Assembly (NCBI GenBank): GCA_001630475.1
Contig: KV419455.1
Span: 85,430 to 120,478, forward strand
Length of the DNA: 35,049 nt
Source: Sistotremastrum niveocremeum HHB9708
Taxonomy: Eukaryota; Basidiomycota; Agaricomycetes; Sistotremastrales; Sistotremastraceae
Reading direction: 5' to 3'
Shown here: positions 21,686 to 32,129 of the stretch, piece after piece
Position numbering within the stretch: the stretch's first letter is position 1
Layout: every line of letters starts with the position of its first letter
Notes under the pieces: model-generated
The model's database searches: none
The model's input: only the letters and a program-made list of their open reading frames with translations
What the model was told of the DNA's origin: nothing
Made by a program: the position numbers and the translations under genes

Positions 21686-23677
21686 TTAGAGTTGTGTACG
21701 AACCTGGCTCAGAGTTATAGCACCGCTGGGAAACCCAGGCGATCCAGGCGATCCCGGAGAATCTAAGTATTTCTCGTTTGGGGACCAAAACCTCTGCGAG
21801 TTAGGGCTATCTGCCAATAGATCATCCAGATTCAGCCGTCGCATTGGTGTGTCTATCGGAGTATGGCTGTACGATATCACAGCACTGTTGTAGTCGGCTA
21901 GCTTCGAGCGTAGTTCGGTCCGCGTATTGAGGCTCCATAATGAGACTTCAGTATAGCGATGGTGACAACTCCGGAGAAGCTCACGAGGTCAAGACTGCGT
22001 TGGCGTATACTGAACATTATATTCGAAATCCACGTCAGCAACATTGGAATGAACCGTATGAAATCCGAGCGAAGCAACGCACATTCGATTGTGACCTCAA
22101 AAATCGAGAAGAAGGCGACATTGTTCGGTAGAGCGAGAAACTAAACGCCGAGTAAGTCAGCCAGTAGGCAATTCCAAACCATCAAAGTGGGATTACTCAC
22201 CGTTGCCATGACAGCAGCATCTCCAAGGCTAAGCATCATATTCACTTCTCAATTTCGTTCGATGGGGAGCGCATAAGAACATACGCTGTGACAATGCCCG
22301 TATTGATGGAGTAAATGATGAGATTTGATAGTAGAGTATCCGTCCTAGCTCGCGTCAAGAACTGTCCAGTAAGTCAAAGGCAACTCACTTTTTATGACCA
22401 GTTCGACTGCGATGTAGATAATAACACATCGACGCGGTAATGCACAGGTCGGCAGCAAGGCTCGCGCTGAGACACGCCGTAAGTAAGTGCTGGATGTTAA
22501 ATCAATAAATCCATTTGGCGGGGCATAGGAAAGGCAGACAACAGACTCTGTTACCGGGTGTACTTGTAAGCTGGGTGAAGTATATGGCCTGGAAACTGGA
22601 AGGTCATATCTCAGAAAGTATCTTTACTGGACTGGTAACTGGAGTATAACGATTATACGCACCATTTCACGGTGAAGGCTTTCCAGAGTTGTCAGGGAAG
22701 AGGAAAAGCTTGACATTCATATCGAGGAGACCATACCTATATCGCCGGCTATACCCATAGGTGGTTTCAGATTAAGAGAGCCTTCGGATTATCGGCTCAC
22801 CAATATGAGCGAGCTCCAGCGTAACCTTTGAAGAAGAAATGTTCAGAGCACTCGTCGGAGGAAATGGATGAATCGGATACTCACGATAGATCCACACACA
22901 AACTTATTCTTGCGGCTCACTGTTGGCGAAACCGTCAGAAAATTTTAAGCTTAGCGATCTCACATACAGATCCATATCCTCGTGACAAAGAAGAAATGGT
23001 AAATGCTCTCCGCGACGCACTACACGATGGCTCGCAGTAAGAATGGGTTGATCGGTGTTTGGCCCTATTTGGCACTCACCGTAACCGGGATGGTGACCTG
23101 CCATTCGGTCAGCTCATTTCTGTTCAACCCTCAAATGTAAAAATCCCTACTTTAATCGTCCTGCATCAGAATGGCTTTCAGAATGAATCGAGAGACCGAG
23201 ATACCCTGATCGAAGGTGCAGGCTTACCATGGACCCACAAGTAGAGATAAGTCGTTCCCGAACTCAACAATGAAGTAGTGATACATGAAGGACCAGCAAA
23301 GGCATATGTGAAACGTAGAGAGAACCCTGTCGCATGGAACTCTATCGGTCATCAACAAGTTATTTCTTCAGAGAAATTCACATCACGGAAGCGACCTATG
23401 CGCATGGCTTTTCTGTCAGTCCAGGAGACACTGGCAATCGATTCATGAAATGGTGCCCGAGTGATTCACCATAATTTTGAGAGACAGGGGATCATGAGAG
23501 AAATTTCTGAAATAGGATATTCCCTGGAACGACGTGAGGCCAAAGAGACTTCGCTCGTGAGTTGATTTAGTTTCGATTCAAAGAGGCTAAACCATGGTAC
23601 CTTGAAGACAAAAAGATGCATATCAATAGAATACCCTCTCCATATGAGGCCGGATCGGACAACGAAATAGCCGCCAT
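21686..23677 (-). CDS. Gene C: seven-span membrane protein, DUF6534-like, 18 exons, 334 aa
   Basis: The start ATG is at 23677 (MAAISLSDPASYGEG) and the stop at 21686-21688. The 18 exons total 1005 nt. Verified exons include 1 (23601-23677), 2 (23470-23548), 3 (23382-23395, 14 nt), 5 (23151-23160, 10 nt), 6 (23080-23097, 18 nt), 10 (22737-22748, 12 nt) and 18 (21686-21932). The introns I checked are GT-AG and about 50-70 nt. Hydrophobic spans include GEGILLICIFLSS, FHICLCWSFMYHYF, VTIPVTVCVAESIYHFFF and ASMCYYLHRSRTGH. The C-terminal tail has a Gly-Ser-Pro repeat (SPGSPGSPGFPSG) not seen in the paralogues. Internal exon lengths equal those of B and D. Likely an integral membrane protein; role unknown. 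Confidence 0.87.
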
Positions 23678-23754
23678 TTAGGGGCTTGAAAGAGAGTGTC
23701 GTCGCCTGGATTTCGAAGGATTACGAACAGGAGAAGACTCGAGAGACAGTGACT

Positions 23755-23761
23755 CTTTATA
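23755..23761 (-). promoter_or_regulatory. TATA-like box upstream of gene C
   Basis: The minus strand reads TATAAAG 78 bp upstream of the gene C start codon, a plausible core promoter position. No equivalent perfect match was seen upstream of the other three paralogues. Confidence 0.35.
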
Positions 23762-24412
23762 TGAAACACGGAGGTTGTGAATAAGTGGCAGAGAATCATT
23801 TTAGAGGTCTGATTCTTCGTGCTATCGTGAGAGAAATGTTTTGCCTTCGAATTGGAGTTGTGGACTCATTTGAGTCGCTCCATGTCGCCGTTATCTGGAT
23901 CATACATCAATCCCGTCTCGAGAAGGCCTCTCTTTACTTTGCTAGGTCTCGCCATTCAAATTGCTTCTCGATCATGACCACTGCAGATGATGTCTCTGGA
24001 CAGGAACCGTTTGCGGAGGCTGTCGGTCCGGATTTTGTTTCTTGATCGCCCTGTCGAATGTTTGTCGAAAAAAACACCTTGCCCGGAGGTCGTGCCCGGT
24101 CGTGAGGGCACATCTGGATGGGCAGAATGCACAAGACACCATCTTTGATATTATCCACTTTCTCATGTTTCAGGAACTTCCGCTACAACACAGTTTTTGT
24201 AAAATTTTGAAGGGCTCAGTCAACGAGAAAAATCGGAGAAAAAGGAAGGCCACGTTCTTCCCCGCTTTGACTCTGACTGATAGAAGAGCGTCTGTCAGTT
24301 TTGAAACGGACTCCTTGATCTTCAGAAACAGATGCTGATGTGCACTTCTCGGCCTTCGAATCCAATTCAATTATCTCTGATGACAGCAATGACTCGGACT
24401 TGACACTGACGC

Positions 24413-24444
24413 GAAGCCATCACTGATGAGTCAGTGATGGCTTC
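24413..24444. repeat. Perfect 14-bp inverted repeat with 4-base loop
   Basis: GAAGCCATCACTGA is followed by TGAG and then its exact complement. It lies about 270 bp downstream of the gene D stop. There is no T-run beside it, so a simple terminator is not implied. It could be a remnant of a small foldback element or a structured 3' UTR or cis element. Confidence 0.75.
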
Positions 24445-24712
24445 TCAGTCTTGAGTCGAGAGCTTTTTCGTAAGATGATATTATAAGCAAGTGATATGTG
24501 TCCTTCTCGCGTTTTCTCGCGCTATCAAAGCTCAGGCGACAAATAAAACGACGTAAGATGCAGGCAAGTTGATTAGGGCCATCATACACTCCACTGCATA
24601 TCGAAATGACGGGCTATATATATATATCACTCTTAGGTCTTAACATCCGTCTCTGTTGGCTATCATATCTCGGGAAGGTTCAAAGCCGCGGGCTATGTGA
24701 TTTTGTCGGAGT

Positions 24713-26617
24713 TCATTCACTCGCGCTAGTTTTCATGAAGGCATTAGCAGGAGAAGCAAGCTCGCCCTTCGCCTCCAGATCCGAGAATTTGGCATACGGG
24801 GATCCAGAGTGCCTTTTACTCTCAGGCAGTGGATACAACCCTAAACGAAGCATTGGATGCCCGCTTGGAGCGTCGTTGGTTGAATTAGAAGCCGTGCTGC
24901 CGTTAATCAATCTTGATCGTAGCGTGGTCCTGGTGTTGAGCCTACATGGCCAACATCAGCTGAGTAGATTTCGAATGAATAGTCTGAAATGCCTACGAGG
25001 TTAAAATAGCGTTGGCATATACTACCGAGTGCGTCAGAGACGTCAAGCGGGAGACACTATGAGAAGACTTCGCACTCACGTTCGATCGTAATCTCGAATA
25101 TTGCAAAGAAGGCAACGTTATCCGGGAATCCCAAGAACTAATAAAACATTGAAATCAGATCACCAAGAATAATGTCCCTCAATATCGAAGAAGTACCATG
25201 GCCATAACTATCGCATCTCCAACACTGTGATTACATTTGTTCAATGCGGACTGAAACCGCGTAAGAGAACTCACGCAGTGATTATTCCGGTGTTGATTGA
25301 GTATAAGATCAGACTCGTTAATAGGGTATCCGTCCTGCATCAAGTCAGCGATCCAGCAAGACTCGAAAGAACCGAAGGAGCTACTTTTTGTACCCCGTTC
25401 GACTGCTGTGTAGATAATAACACATTGACAATGTGATAACAACGTCGGAGCAAAGGCTTGTGCTTAGACAAGCCGTGACCAAGCGCTATACGATAGTCAG
25501 TATCAAATGGGGCGATCAGACGTGCGACAATGCATGTACTTTGTTCTCAGGAATACCGGTAAGCTCTGTGAAATATGTCGCTTGAAAGCTGAGCAGCGCA
25601 ATATTGAGTCCGCCTATTTAATCGTGTAGAGAATCTACGACATACCATTTGACAGTGAACGCTTCCAGAACATGATAAATCAGCGACCGCCTTTCCCTTT
25701 GAGGTTCAGAGATGACACACCTGCGATGCTGCCTATGTCCAAGTTGGTGCTGGTTCAATAAATATTCATCACATGAACGTACCGACATGCGCAAGCTCCA
25801 TGAGAACCTGAGCCCGATCACCAGAATTATTAGTATATATTGCAGCGCATAATTCCGCGTTCCTTACAATCATTCCACAGAGGACCTTGTTCTTGTTGCT
25901 CACTGTAAAGCATATGTCACAATTCGAAATGCGCGCTTCAGAGGTTCGACGTACAGGTCCATATTCTCGTCACAAAGAACAGATGACATATACACTCAGC
26001 AGCACACTGGTCACAGATTCAACGTCCGAGAATTTCAAGCAGGTCATTTGACTGACTGTTACGGGAATGGTAAGCTTTGCAAAGGCCCGATCAATCTGGA
26101 ATACATTTTGAGCGGGAAAGCAATTACCTTGACCGCCCTGCAGAACAAGCACCGTCAGTATTGAATATCGTACGCACACATATTCTAACCATGGAGGTAT
26201 CAGGAGCGAGACATAGTCTCCGAATCCAATGATGAAGTAATGATACATAAAAAACCAGCATAAGCACACATGAAACGTCGAAAGGGTCCTGTTGCAATCA
26301 AAATGTTAATGATAGTCCTGAACGATAAATATGACGCAGCTATACATAACGGAAGCCACCTGCGCTTATAATGTAAGCACCGAAAAACGATACTGTCTTG
26401 GATGCGCCGCACCATGATTTTCAAAGGCTGAGGATCGCTGGTGAAATTCCGGAAATATGATATCCCTTGGAACGACGTAAGCCCATAGAGACTGAGATTA
26501 TTTTAGTCCGGTTCCCAAGCTCCGACGGCTGTAAGCCGACCTCGAAGACAAGAAGATGCAGATCATCAGAACTCCTTCCCCATACGAAGCAGGTTTATTC
26601 AAGGAAAGAGCCGCCAT
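24713..26617 (-). CDS. Gene D: seven-span membrane protein, DUF6534-like, 18 exons, 328 aa
   Basis: Exons on the minus strand: 26617-26541, 26491-26413, 26359-26346, 26288-26190, 26137-26128, 26074-26057, 26006-25955, 25902-25868, 25807-25783, 25732-25721, 25661-25646, 25588-25540, 25485-25385, 25334-25275, 25224-25197, 25137-25080, 25021-24997 and 24941-24713. All introns are GT-AG and 49-60 nt. The total is 987 nt with no internal stop. Spans can be seen around GEGVLMICIFLSS, FHVCLCWFFMYHYFI, LTIPVT plus CAAECICHLFF, CGMI plus VLMELAHV, LSMCYYL, LILYSINTGIITA and FFAIFEITIEL. Motifs RIWTLSNKNKVLCG and YLHSSRTGYKKTDTL are typical of DUF6534 as I recall it. Membrane protein of unknown role; the hydrophilic tail probably faces the cytosol. 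The family name is recalled, not searched. Confidence 0.9.
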
Positions 26618-27213
26618 CTTGAATTTCGACAGCAGTGAGGGAGAAGCGTGTCCACAGCGAGATACGATGTCTGGGAGCCTACTTATGGGAGGCTTGCCCA
26701 AGAAGGTGATGCATAGGACTGAGAGTCCACGAGTGTTGTTTGATGGTAGAGGGAGTTGTCTGCTCGGCTTGCGTCAAGGTACAGATGCTGAGCTCGGCAG
26801 CATAATATGTCAGTTGAGACCGAGCCCCGCTCTCGATTGCATAAATGATTGAAAATTTTCCACAGCACCTCGAATTTCAAGATGTCAACGTCGCCCTACA
26901 ATTGAGACTATTTAGTTGACCAAACAGCTCAAGGGGGTTTCGGAACCTTAAATCCGTACCCTGGGTCAGGGTGTGTGTGTGTGTCCCAGGCCCTTCCGCG
27001 CGTAGATTATACCCAATCATTTTGACCCGGATTTTGCCCGAATATGGTCTACATTGTAGTTCTAATGCATTCTAGCGCATGTACAGTACAATCCCAGCCT
27101 AATCCGACCTTCCTTCGTGCCCAAACGCGCTGCTTATATCCGTTCCGGCCGAGCACGGCGCAACCGATACCCGACCTGCCTTTTTCGCTCGTCCTCTTCC
27201 AGTTGCCTGAGAC
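26618..27213. promoter_or_regulatory. Divergent intergenic region between gene D and the zinc-finger gene
   Basis: About 600 bp separate two start codons pointing away from each other, so it should contain both promoters. A (GT) tract near 26971-26984 and a pyrimidine-rich stretch before 27214 are visible. No convincing TATA was found. Confidence 0.45.
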
Positions 27214-30002
27214 ATGGACCCCGACGAGGTAAGTCCCTGCGCCTTCTCGTGCTTCCCTATTCAATTTATGTCAATAGATCGAGAAGATCATACAGGTAGT
27301 GTTGGACAGGCTCAGGCTCAAGCCGCGGCCGAGCCTGAGCCGGGCCGACGGCTTTGCGAGCCGAGCCTGAGCCTAAGCCTGTATCTGAGACGGCTCACGG
27401 CTCAGGCTCAGAGGTCGGTGGGCCGTGGGCCGTAGGCTTGAGCCGCGGCTTTCAATAAATAATATATATATTGATATATATCATAAACGTCTGATATCGC
27501 TATTACTTTTGAAGACTCGGAAGGGTTCTATCGCCCCCGCGAAGGTTGCGGCTGTCTCCGACCATCTCCGACCACTCCCCCCAGCATCGTCGACCAAGCT
27601 CGGACGCGGCGATGGCGTCGTCTTTGTCTCTTTCAACCTCACACTATACCCAAAGGATCCCATAGCATCCACTCACCAAGATCTCGACCCTCTAGAGCAG
27701 CTCCGGCCTTCGAACGCGACCTCGTCAAGCCCGTCATCCGACTCGACTCGCTCATCCTCGACCGTGCGGTCAACGATGCTCTTGGTCTACGCCAACGATA
27801 ACGTGCATCCTACTACTTCAAGTCGATATGGATACCGATAGCTTGATGGATTGATGAGGTCTGGGCAGTTTGCACCCGAATCGTGCGTTCCAATTCTGTC
27901 ATTTATTCGACCGTCACTGAATTCCATTTTCCTTCGTTTGCGACACTTCTGAACGCATCACCCACTTTCCCACTGCGTCGCCCACTATCTCATCGTCCGC
28001 ACTCATCGTCTCTCGACTTCGTACGACGTCTTCGACCCACGTCGCAATCATGACACGTGTCTGCTCCGTCGACACCATCTCCCCAATCAGTCTCTCGCAA
28101 CAATCTCTTGCTCTTTCTTGAACCACGCATCCGTCGTCGTATGTGCATCAACTTGCCCTTGCATTCCCCGTTGACCCCAACCTCAATCATATGTCTCTCC
28201 GCCAGTCAAGAGCGGACCTCGTTGGTACGCGTAGTCTCCGATTCCTTGCTCCAACGTGCTCAACGTCTCATTTCAAGCCATGCGAAGATAAGAGAGTGTC
28301 TGGTATAGCTTCTAGTAGTGTATTGTAGCTCTGTTTGACGGCAATAATATATGAGAACTCCTCTACCTGAAAGCCGCGGCTTGAGCCTGGGCCGGGCCTG
28401 AGCCGGCCTGATATGACGGCTTAGGCTCAGGCTCAGAGATTCTGAGGCCGCAGGCCGGGAAAGCCGGGCCTAAGCCGGCGGCTTTGAGCCGAGCCTGAGC
28501 CTGTCCAACACTACATACAGGCGACTGCGATACCTCCTGATGGCAAAATTACGTGCCCAAAATGTGGCAAACCCCTGCAAATGGCAAATTCTGCACATAA
28601 TCTGAGACAGCACCTGGGATCAAAGGATTGCGAGAAGAGACAGGCCATCAATAAAAAAAAACCGAAATATACTCAACAATCCCTTGCTGCATTTGCGAAA
28701 CCAAAACCACCGCAGCCGCCAAAAGCGGCGCCTGCGACGTCGTCGGTCTCCGTGCCACCTCCCATCCTTATCGACGACGAAAGTTTTTCCCCTCCCCCAA
28801 CATTATCTGAAGATATTTCAAACAACGTGGAGGGAAGAGATCACGCCGCTCCGCCACATTCCTTAGAGCCGGCACCTGAAGAAACGCATCAGTCCGAGAT
28901 GATCGACCTCACGACCGACGAGATGGGTCCACTTGCCTTATTCAAGATTGCGGTCGAAGCACTACCCCCTGACGCTGTTCCTGATGGCAAAGCGGGAGAC
29001 GGGCTATTCTCAGAGTTTGCCATCTCGTGTGAAGAATATATGAAGGACGTACCAAAGGACGGGCTGTGGGAGAAGCTGAATCCCAAACTGCATCACCTCT
29101 GTGATTCACAGGTCCCGATGGAGAAGGTAGTGGCTTCTATCCGAGGAGGCACTCACGGAGTGAGGGCACTCTTGGCGCTTCTGACAGCACTGGTAGCGAA
29201 GAAAGAGATAGTCGAGGGGATGTTGGAAAGTAAGTTGGAACGTCTGAGGGAGGCCATGAGTACATTGTGAGTTGAGATGCGAAATTAAACCTCGTTCGTG
29301 CAGCACTGAACGAATCTCAACAGTAAGGGAAAGCGGGTACAGCGTGAAGCGGTTGGTGACCAGCAGTCGGGAGCGAACAGAGAGCTGGGGGGGCATACGA
29401 GTCCTATAGACGTTGATGATCCCAATACTGCCATAACACTGCCCATGAACAAGCAGCTCTCGCCCGACGGATATCAACTACGCACCTTCGTTGGAGGCAG
29501 ACGAGCATACTTCGTCTGTCCCGGCCTCATGCTCATCTTTGAGCCTGGTCACCATCCTCTCCTCTCCTACCCATGGATCCTTCACTTCAAAATCAACCCT
29601 CCGTGGAGTACCCTCGTCGAAGACAGCATCATGTTCATCCGATCGCGGACCTGCCTTGATCGTGTTGTCGGCGACGCTGAATGTTGTCGTAGCTGCGCCG
29701 ATCTAATGAAGACCGACGTCCTACAGGGCATATTATCTCGCGATAAGAATGGCGTTCATGAAAACTCACCACACCATTTCCAACCCATCTCCGGTTTACT
29801 CGCCATTCTGGTCGTGAAGAGCGCGAGAGTCGACGCTTATCGATTAGTCCTACTAGAGGGTGTGGCCGGGACCCGGCAGTACGAGAGGCTGGAGCGGATG
29901 TGGAGTAGTGATACCAAAATTAGGAAAAAATGTCTAAAAGATAGGAGTATCCGTATGGTTACAGTGGCTGCCAAAAAAAAAATCAGCAAATTTGACTTCT
30001 GA
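27214..30002 (+). CDS. Zinc-finger protein of a basidiomycete repeat-associated family, 485 aa, hAT element as intron 2
   Basis: Exons: 27214-27228 (MDPDE), 27278-27295 (IEKIIQ, 18 nt), 28521-29266 and 29324-30002, total 1458 nt. Intron 1 is 49 nt and intron 3 is 57 nt, both GT-AG. Intron 2 (27296-28520) is a hAT-like element plus one copy of its duplication. The protein has an N-terminal zinc finger (CPKCGK, then HNLRQHL; C-X2-C-X10-H-X4-H). A Pro-rich linker follows, then an acidic/helical central part ending in a coiled-coil-like ESKLERLREAM. The C-terminal part has CX-type residues (CLDRVV...CCRSC) followed by GILSRDKNGVHEN. That last layout recalls a multicopy Agaricomycete family of uncharacterised zinc-finger proteins, usually longer at the C-terminus. 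This copy may be shortened: a MITE begins 14 bp past the stop. Function unknown; nucleic-acid binding inferred. Confidence 0.8.
27297..28513. mobile_element. hAT-like non-autonomous element, GGCTCAGGCTC-word family, TSD CATACAGG, acting as an intron
   Basis: It is flanked by exact CATACAGG at 27289-27296 and 28514-28521. The ends are TAGTGTTGGACAGGCTCAGG and its inverted copy. The arms are made of GAGCCTGAGCC/GGCTCAGGCTC words. The 900-bp centre has different composition and no recognisable transposase; an open frame at 27425-27841 has no motif. The left duplication plus first element bases give CAG/GTAGTG and the right duplication gives ACATACAG/G. Splicing there would restore the uninterrupted coding sequence exactly. 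Confidence 0.93.
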
Positions 30003-30015
30003 GCGCACAGGTGTA

Positions 30016-30142
30016 CTCAGAAAAAATCAGGACGGGTGCTATAGACTATTTAGGTTATTTTCCTGCTAATGTAAAATTTTTCAGCCAGAATAGCGCTAAA
30101 ATAGCAGGAAATAGCGAAAATAGCAGCTTAAATTTTCTGAAG
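30016..30142. mobile_element. Degenerate MITE related to the CTTCAG family
   Basis: The ends CTCAGAAAAAATCAG and TTTTCTGAAG and the AAATAGC-rich interior resemble the 5391-5519 element. The terminal match has decayed and no clear duplication is seen. It begins 14 bp after the stop of the zinc-finger gene. Confidence 0.7.
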
Positions 30143-30289
30143 CGCAGCCAACTTACTGATCTATATAAGGTTAAGATAACAAAGATACTAAACTTCTAAA
30201 GGCAGGAATTGATTCTCGTTGCTTGAGCTCAAACAGGGAAAGCAACTCCATGGTCAATTGCGTTCTAATATTGTCGCCGCCTAATAATA

Positions 30290-30712
30290 TACATGTGCAC
30301 ATGTGCCTGCCCTGAAGTAGACATGGACTAGGCATCCAGAGAGCGATGATAACAGCCTCCCTGGATTTACACTCCTGAGTCCAATGTGCAAACAGCTACT
30401 TATCCTTATTCTCTGTGTGTTTGCCCACAATCCCAGCACCTCAAAAACCCCTACTTTTGCCTCGTCGATTTAAGTTCTGCCACATGGATGGTGACACTCC
30501 AGAAACAAAAAGGAGCTGAACTTGAACCAAAGAGGCGGAAGTGGGCATTTAGGAGGTGCTGGGATGGTGAGCAGACACACAGAGAATAAAGAGAAGTAGC
30601 TGTCTGCACATTGAACTCAGGAGTGTAAAGCCAGGGAAGTTGTTACCATCAATCTCTGGATGCCTAGTCCATGTCTAAGGGCATGCACATGAGCACCTGG
30701 ATATTAATTACC
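30290..30712. mobile_element. Foldback element, imperfect long palindrome
   Basis: The left arm ACATGGACTAGGCATCCAGAGA (from 30321) pairs with the right arm ending at about 30676. The pairing continues inward imperfectly through CTCCTGAGTYCAATGTGCA, TTATTCTCTGTGTGTYTGC and CCCAGCACCTC around a centre near 30497, and outward to about 30290 and 30712. No target duplication is evident. It has no coding function. Confidence 0.8.
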
Positions 30713-32129
30713 CAGGCATAATTGTTGCTTATGTAGCATAACCTCTCTTACTGGGGTGCCAATCTTTCACCCATTAGATCTTGTGAACAAGTCCACTCTT
30801 TGTCTGGAAAATATACCGAAAAAGTTGACGTACGTTGACATTTTCAATACACTCCAAATTGAGACATCATTGACATGTATGATTAATATCATCCATACCA
30901 CTGATGCCTCTCTTAAGTGAGTTCTCTCCACTTGGTCAATGGGCTATCCGAGGAGTTCTGTCCTGACGCACTGTTTCCACTCCACTTACCCTAAACCAAT
31001 ACTATTTAGAATGAGCAGGCGTTGACCTCAGACCTACTATTCACTCAGGGTGCCACGGTTATTTTTAATAATATTACTTTTATCTCTCTTAGTAACCAAC
31101 TTTCATTTTCGCCAGCGAACAAGCATCCATTAATTAACGCCAACTTCCGATTTAAATCAACCAACTCCATCTTCTATCAGCTCTGGGATATCTGTACCCC
31201 TCTTATGTTGAATCTCAGCATTTAATGACCAGGATCTGAGGCGTCTGTGTCCAGCCTCTTACCCTTTTTCTCCAAATCAGAACCTTTTTTTTTAATCCAT
31301 CCACAAAACCGAGCCAGCGTAGGTAACTAACCTACACCGGAAGCCAGAATCAGACTCACATTAAGCAATCAATCGTGTTGTTGCTTCATGTTGTTGAGCC
31401 CCAGTCTTTCCTTCCATGTAGTAGGAAAAGGCATTTTTTATGTGTAGAGTAACTATTTTGACGCGGCGGGGTGCAAAATGTGCCGACATGCGACTTTCGC
31501 AAACTCCGCCATGGCGCGTCGTGTACTTGGGTGTCCGCCACTCCAATAAACACTTACAAACATAGCCACTCGTCACCGAACTCCAAAAGCTAATGCAGGG
31601 GGGGCGAATACCTTATTTTTCATTATTTATTAGAAATGCGAGCCGTAATTCAGCTTATATATAACAGATAAATAGTTAGCGAGGAAAATACAATAAATAC
31701 TGACCTCCCCTTCTGCGCCTATTGAAGCCTATGGACAGATGCTAATAAAAAACCATATTGAGAACGGATTCATAAGAGTCAAATTAAAACCATAGCACCC
31801 CAGCGTGGTGCTGTATTAACTAGGAGGTTCTCCGGTTAACTGCGCAGATCGGACGGGTTGCGGTGTTCTCAAAGACCTATGGACGTGTATACAGGTAAGA
31901 GAAACGTCTAGCTCCTATGGGATAGTACTCTTCAACGCGCACGATTTGATGTTGAGAGAATATATACCGTGAACATGTATTTTAATCTTCTTGGCATTGT
32001 GCCTGACTAGTTAATTAAGTAGGCTTAAGTATAACCAAACATGCAGGTTTCGCGTACACGCTGGCCTGCGAGAAGACTCCAGCATAAGGCACCATGTATA
32101 TGCACCTCATTAGTTATTCGAGGGTTTCT
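30713..32129. other. Unassigned region
   Basis: About 1.4 kb, AT-rich in places, with short open frames only. No motif, junction set, repeat or RNA gene is recognised. It probably contains the 3' flank of the minus-strand gene to the right. Confidence 0.5.

Larger units (their letters stand above)
23678..24712. other. Intergenic region between genes C and D
   Basis: About 1 kb with no recognised gene. It contains a TATA-like site for gene C and a perfect 14-bp inverted repeat at 24413-24444. Open frames here (for example 24042-24338, plus strand) show no motif. Confidence 0.5.

Noticed and set aside
25540-25588. Shorter exon 12 (24, 25 or 32 nt) in the membrane-protein genes
   Set aside because: GT sites occur there, but only the 49-nt version keeps the frame into exon 13 in B, C and D, and A has the same length.
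27425-27841. 138-codon frame inside the 27297-28513 element
   Set aside because: No motif of a hAT transposase (no RW motif or dimerisation region seen); could be a captured fragment but unsupported.
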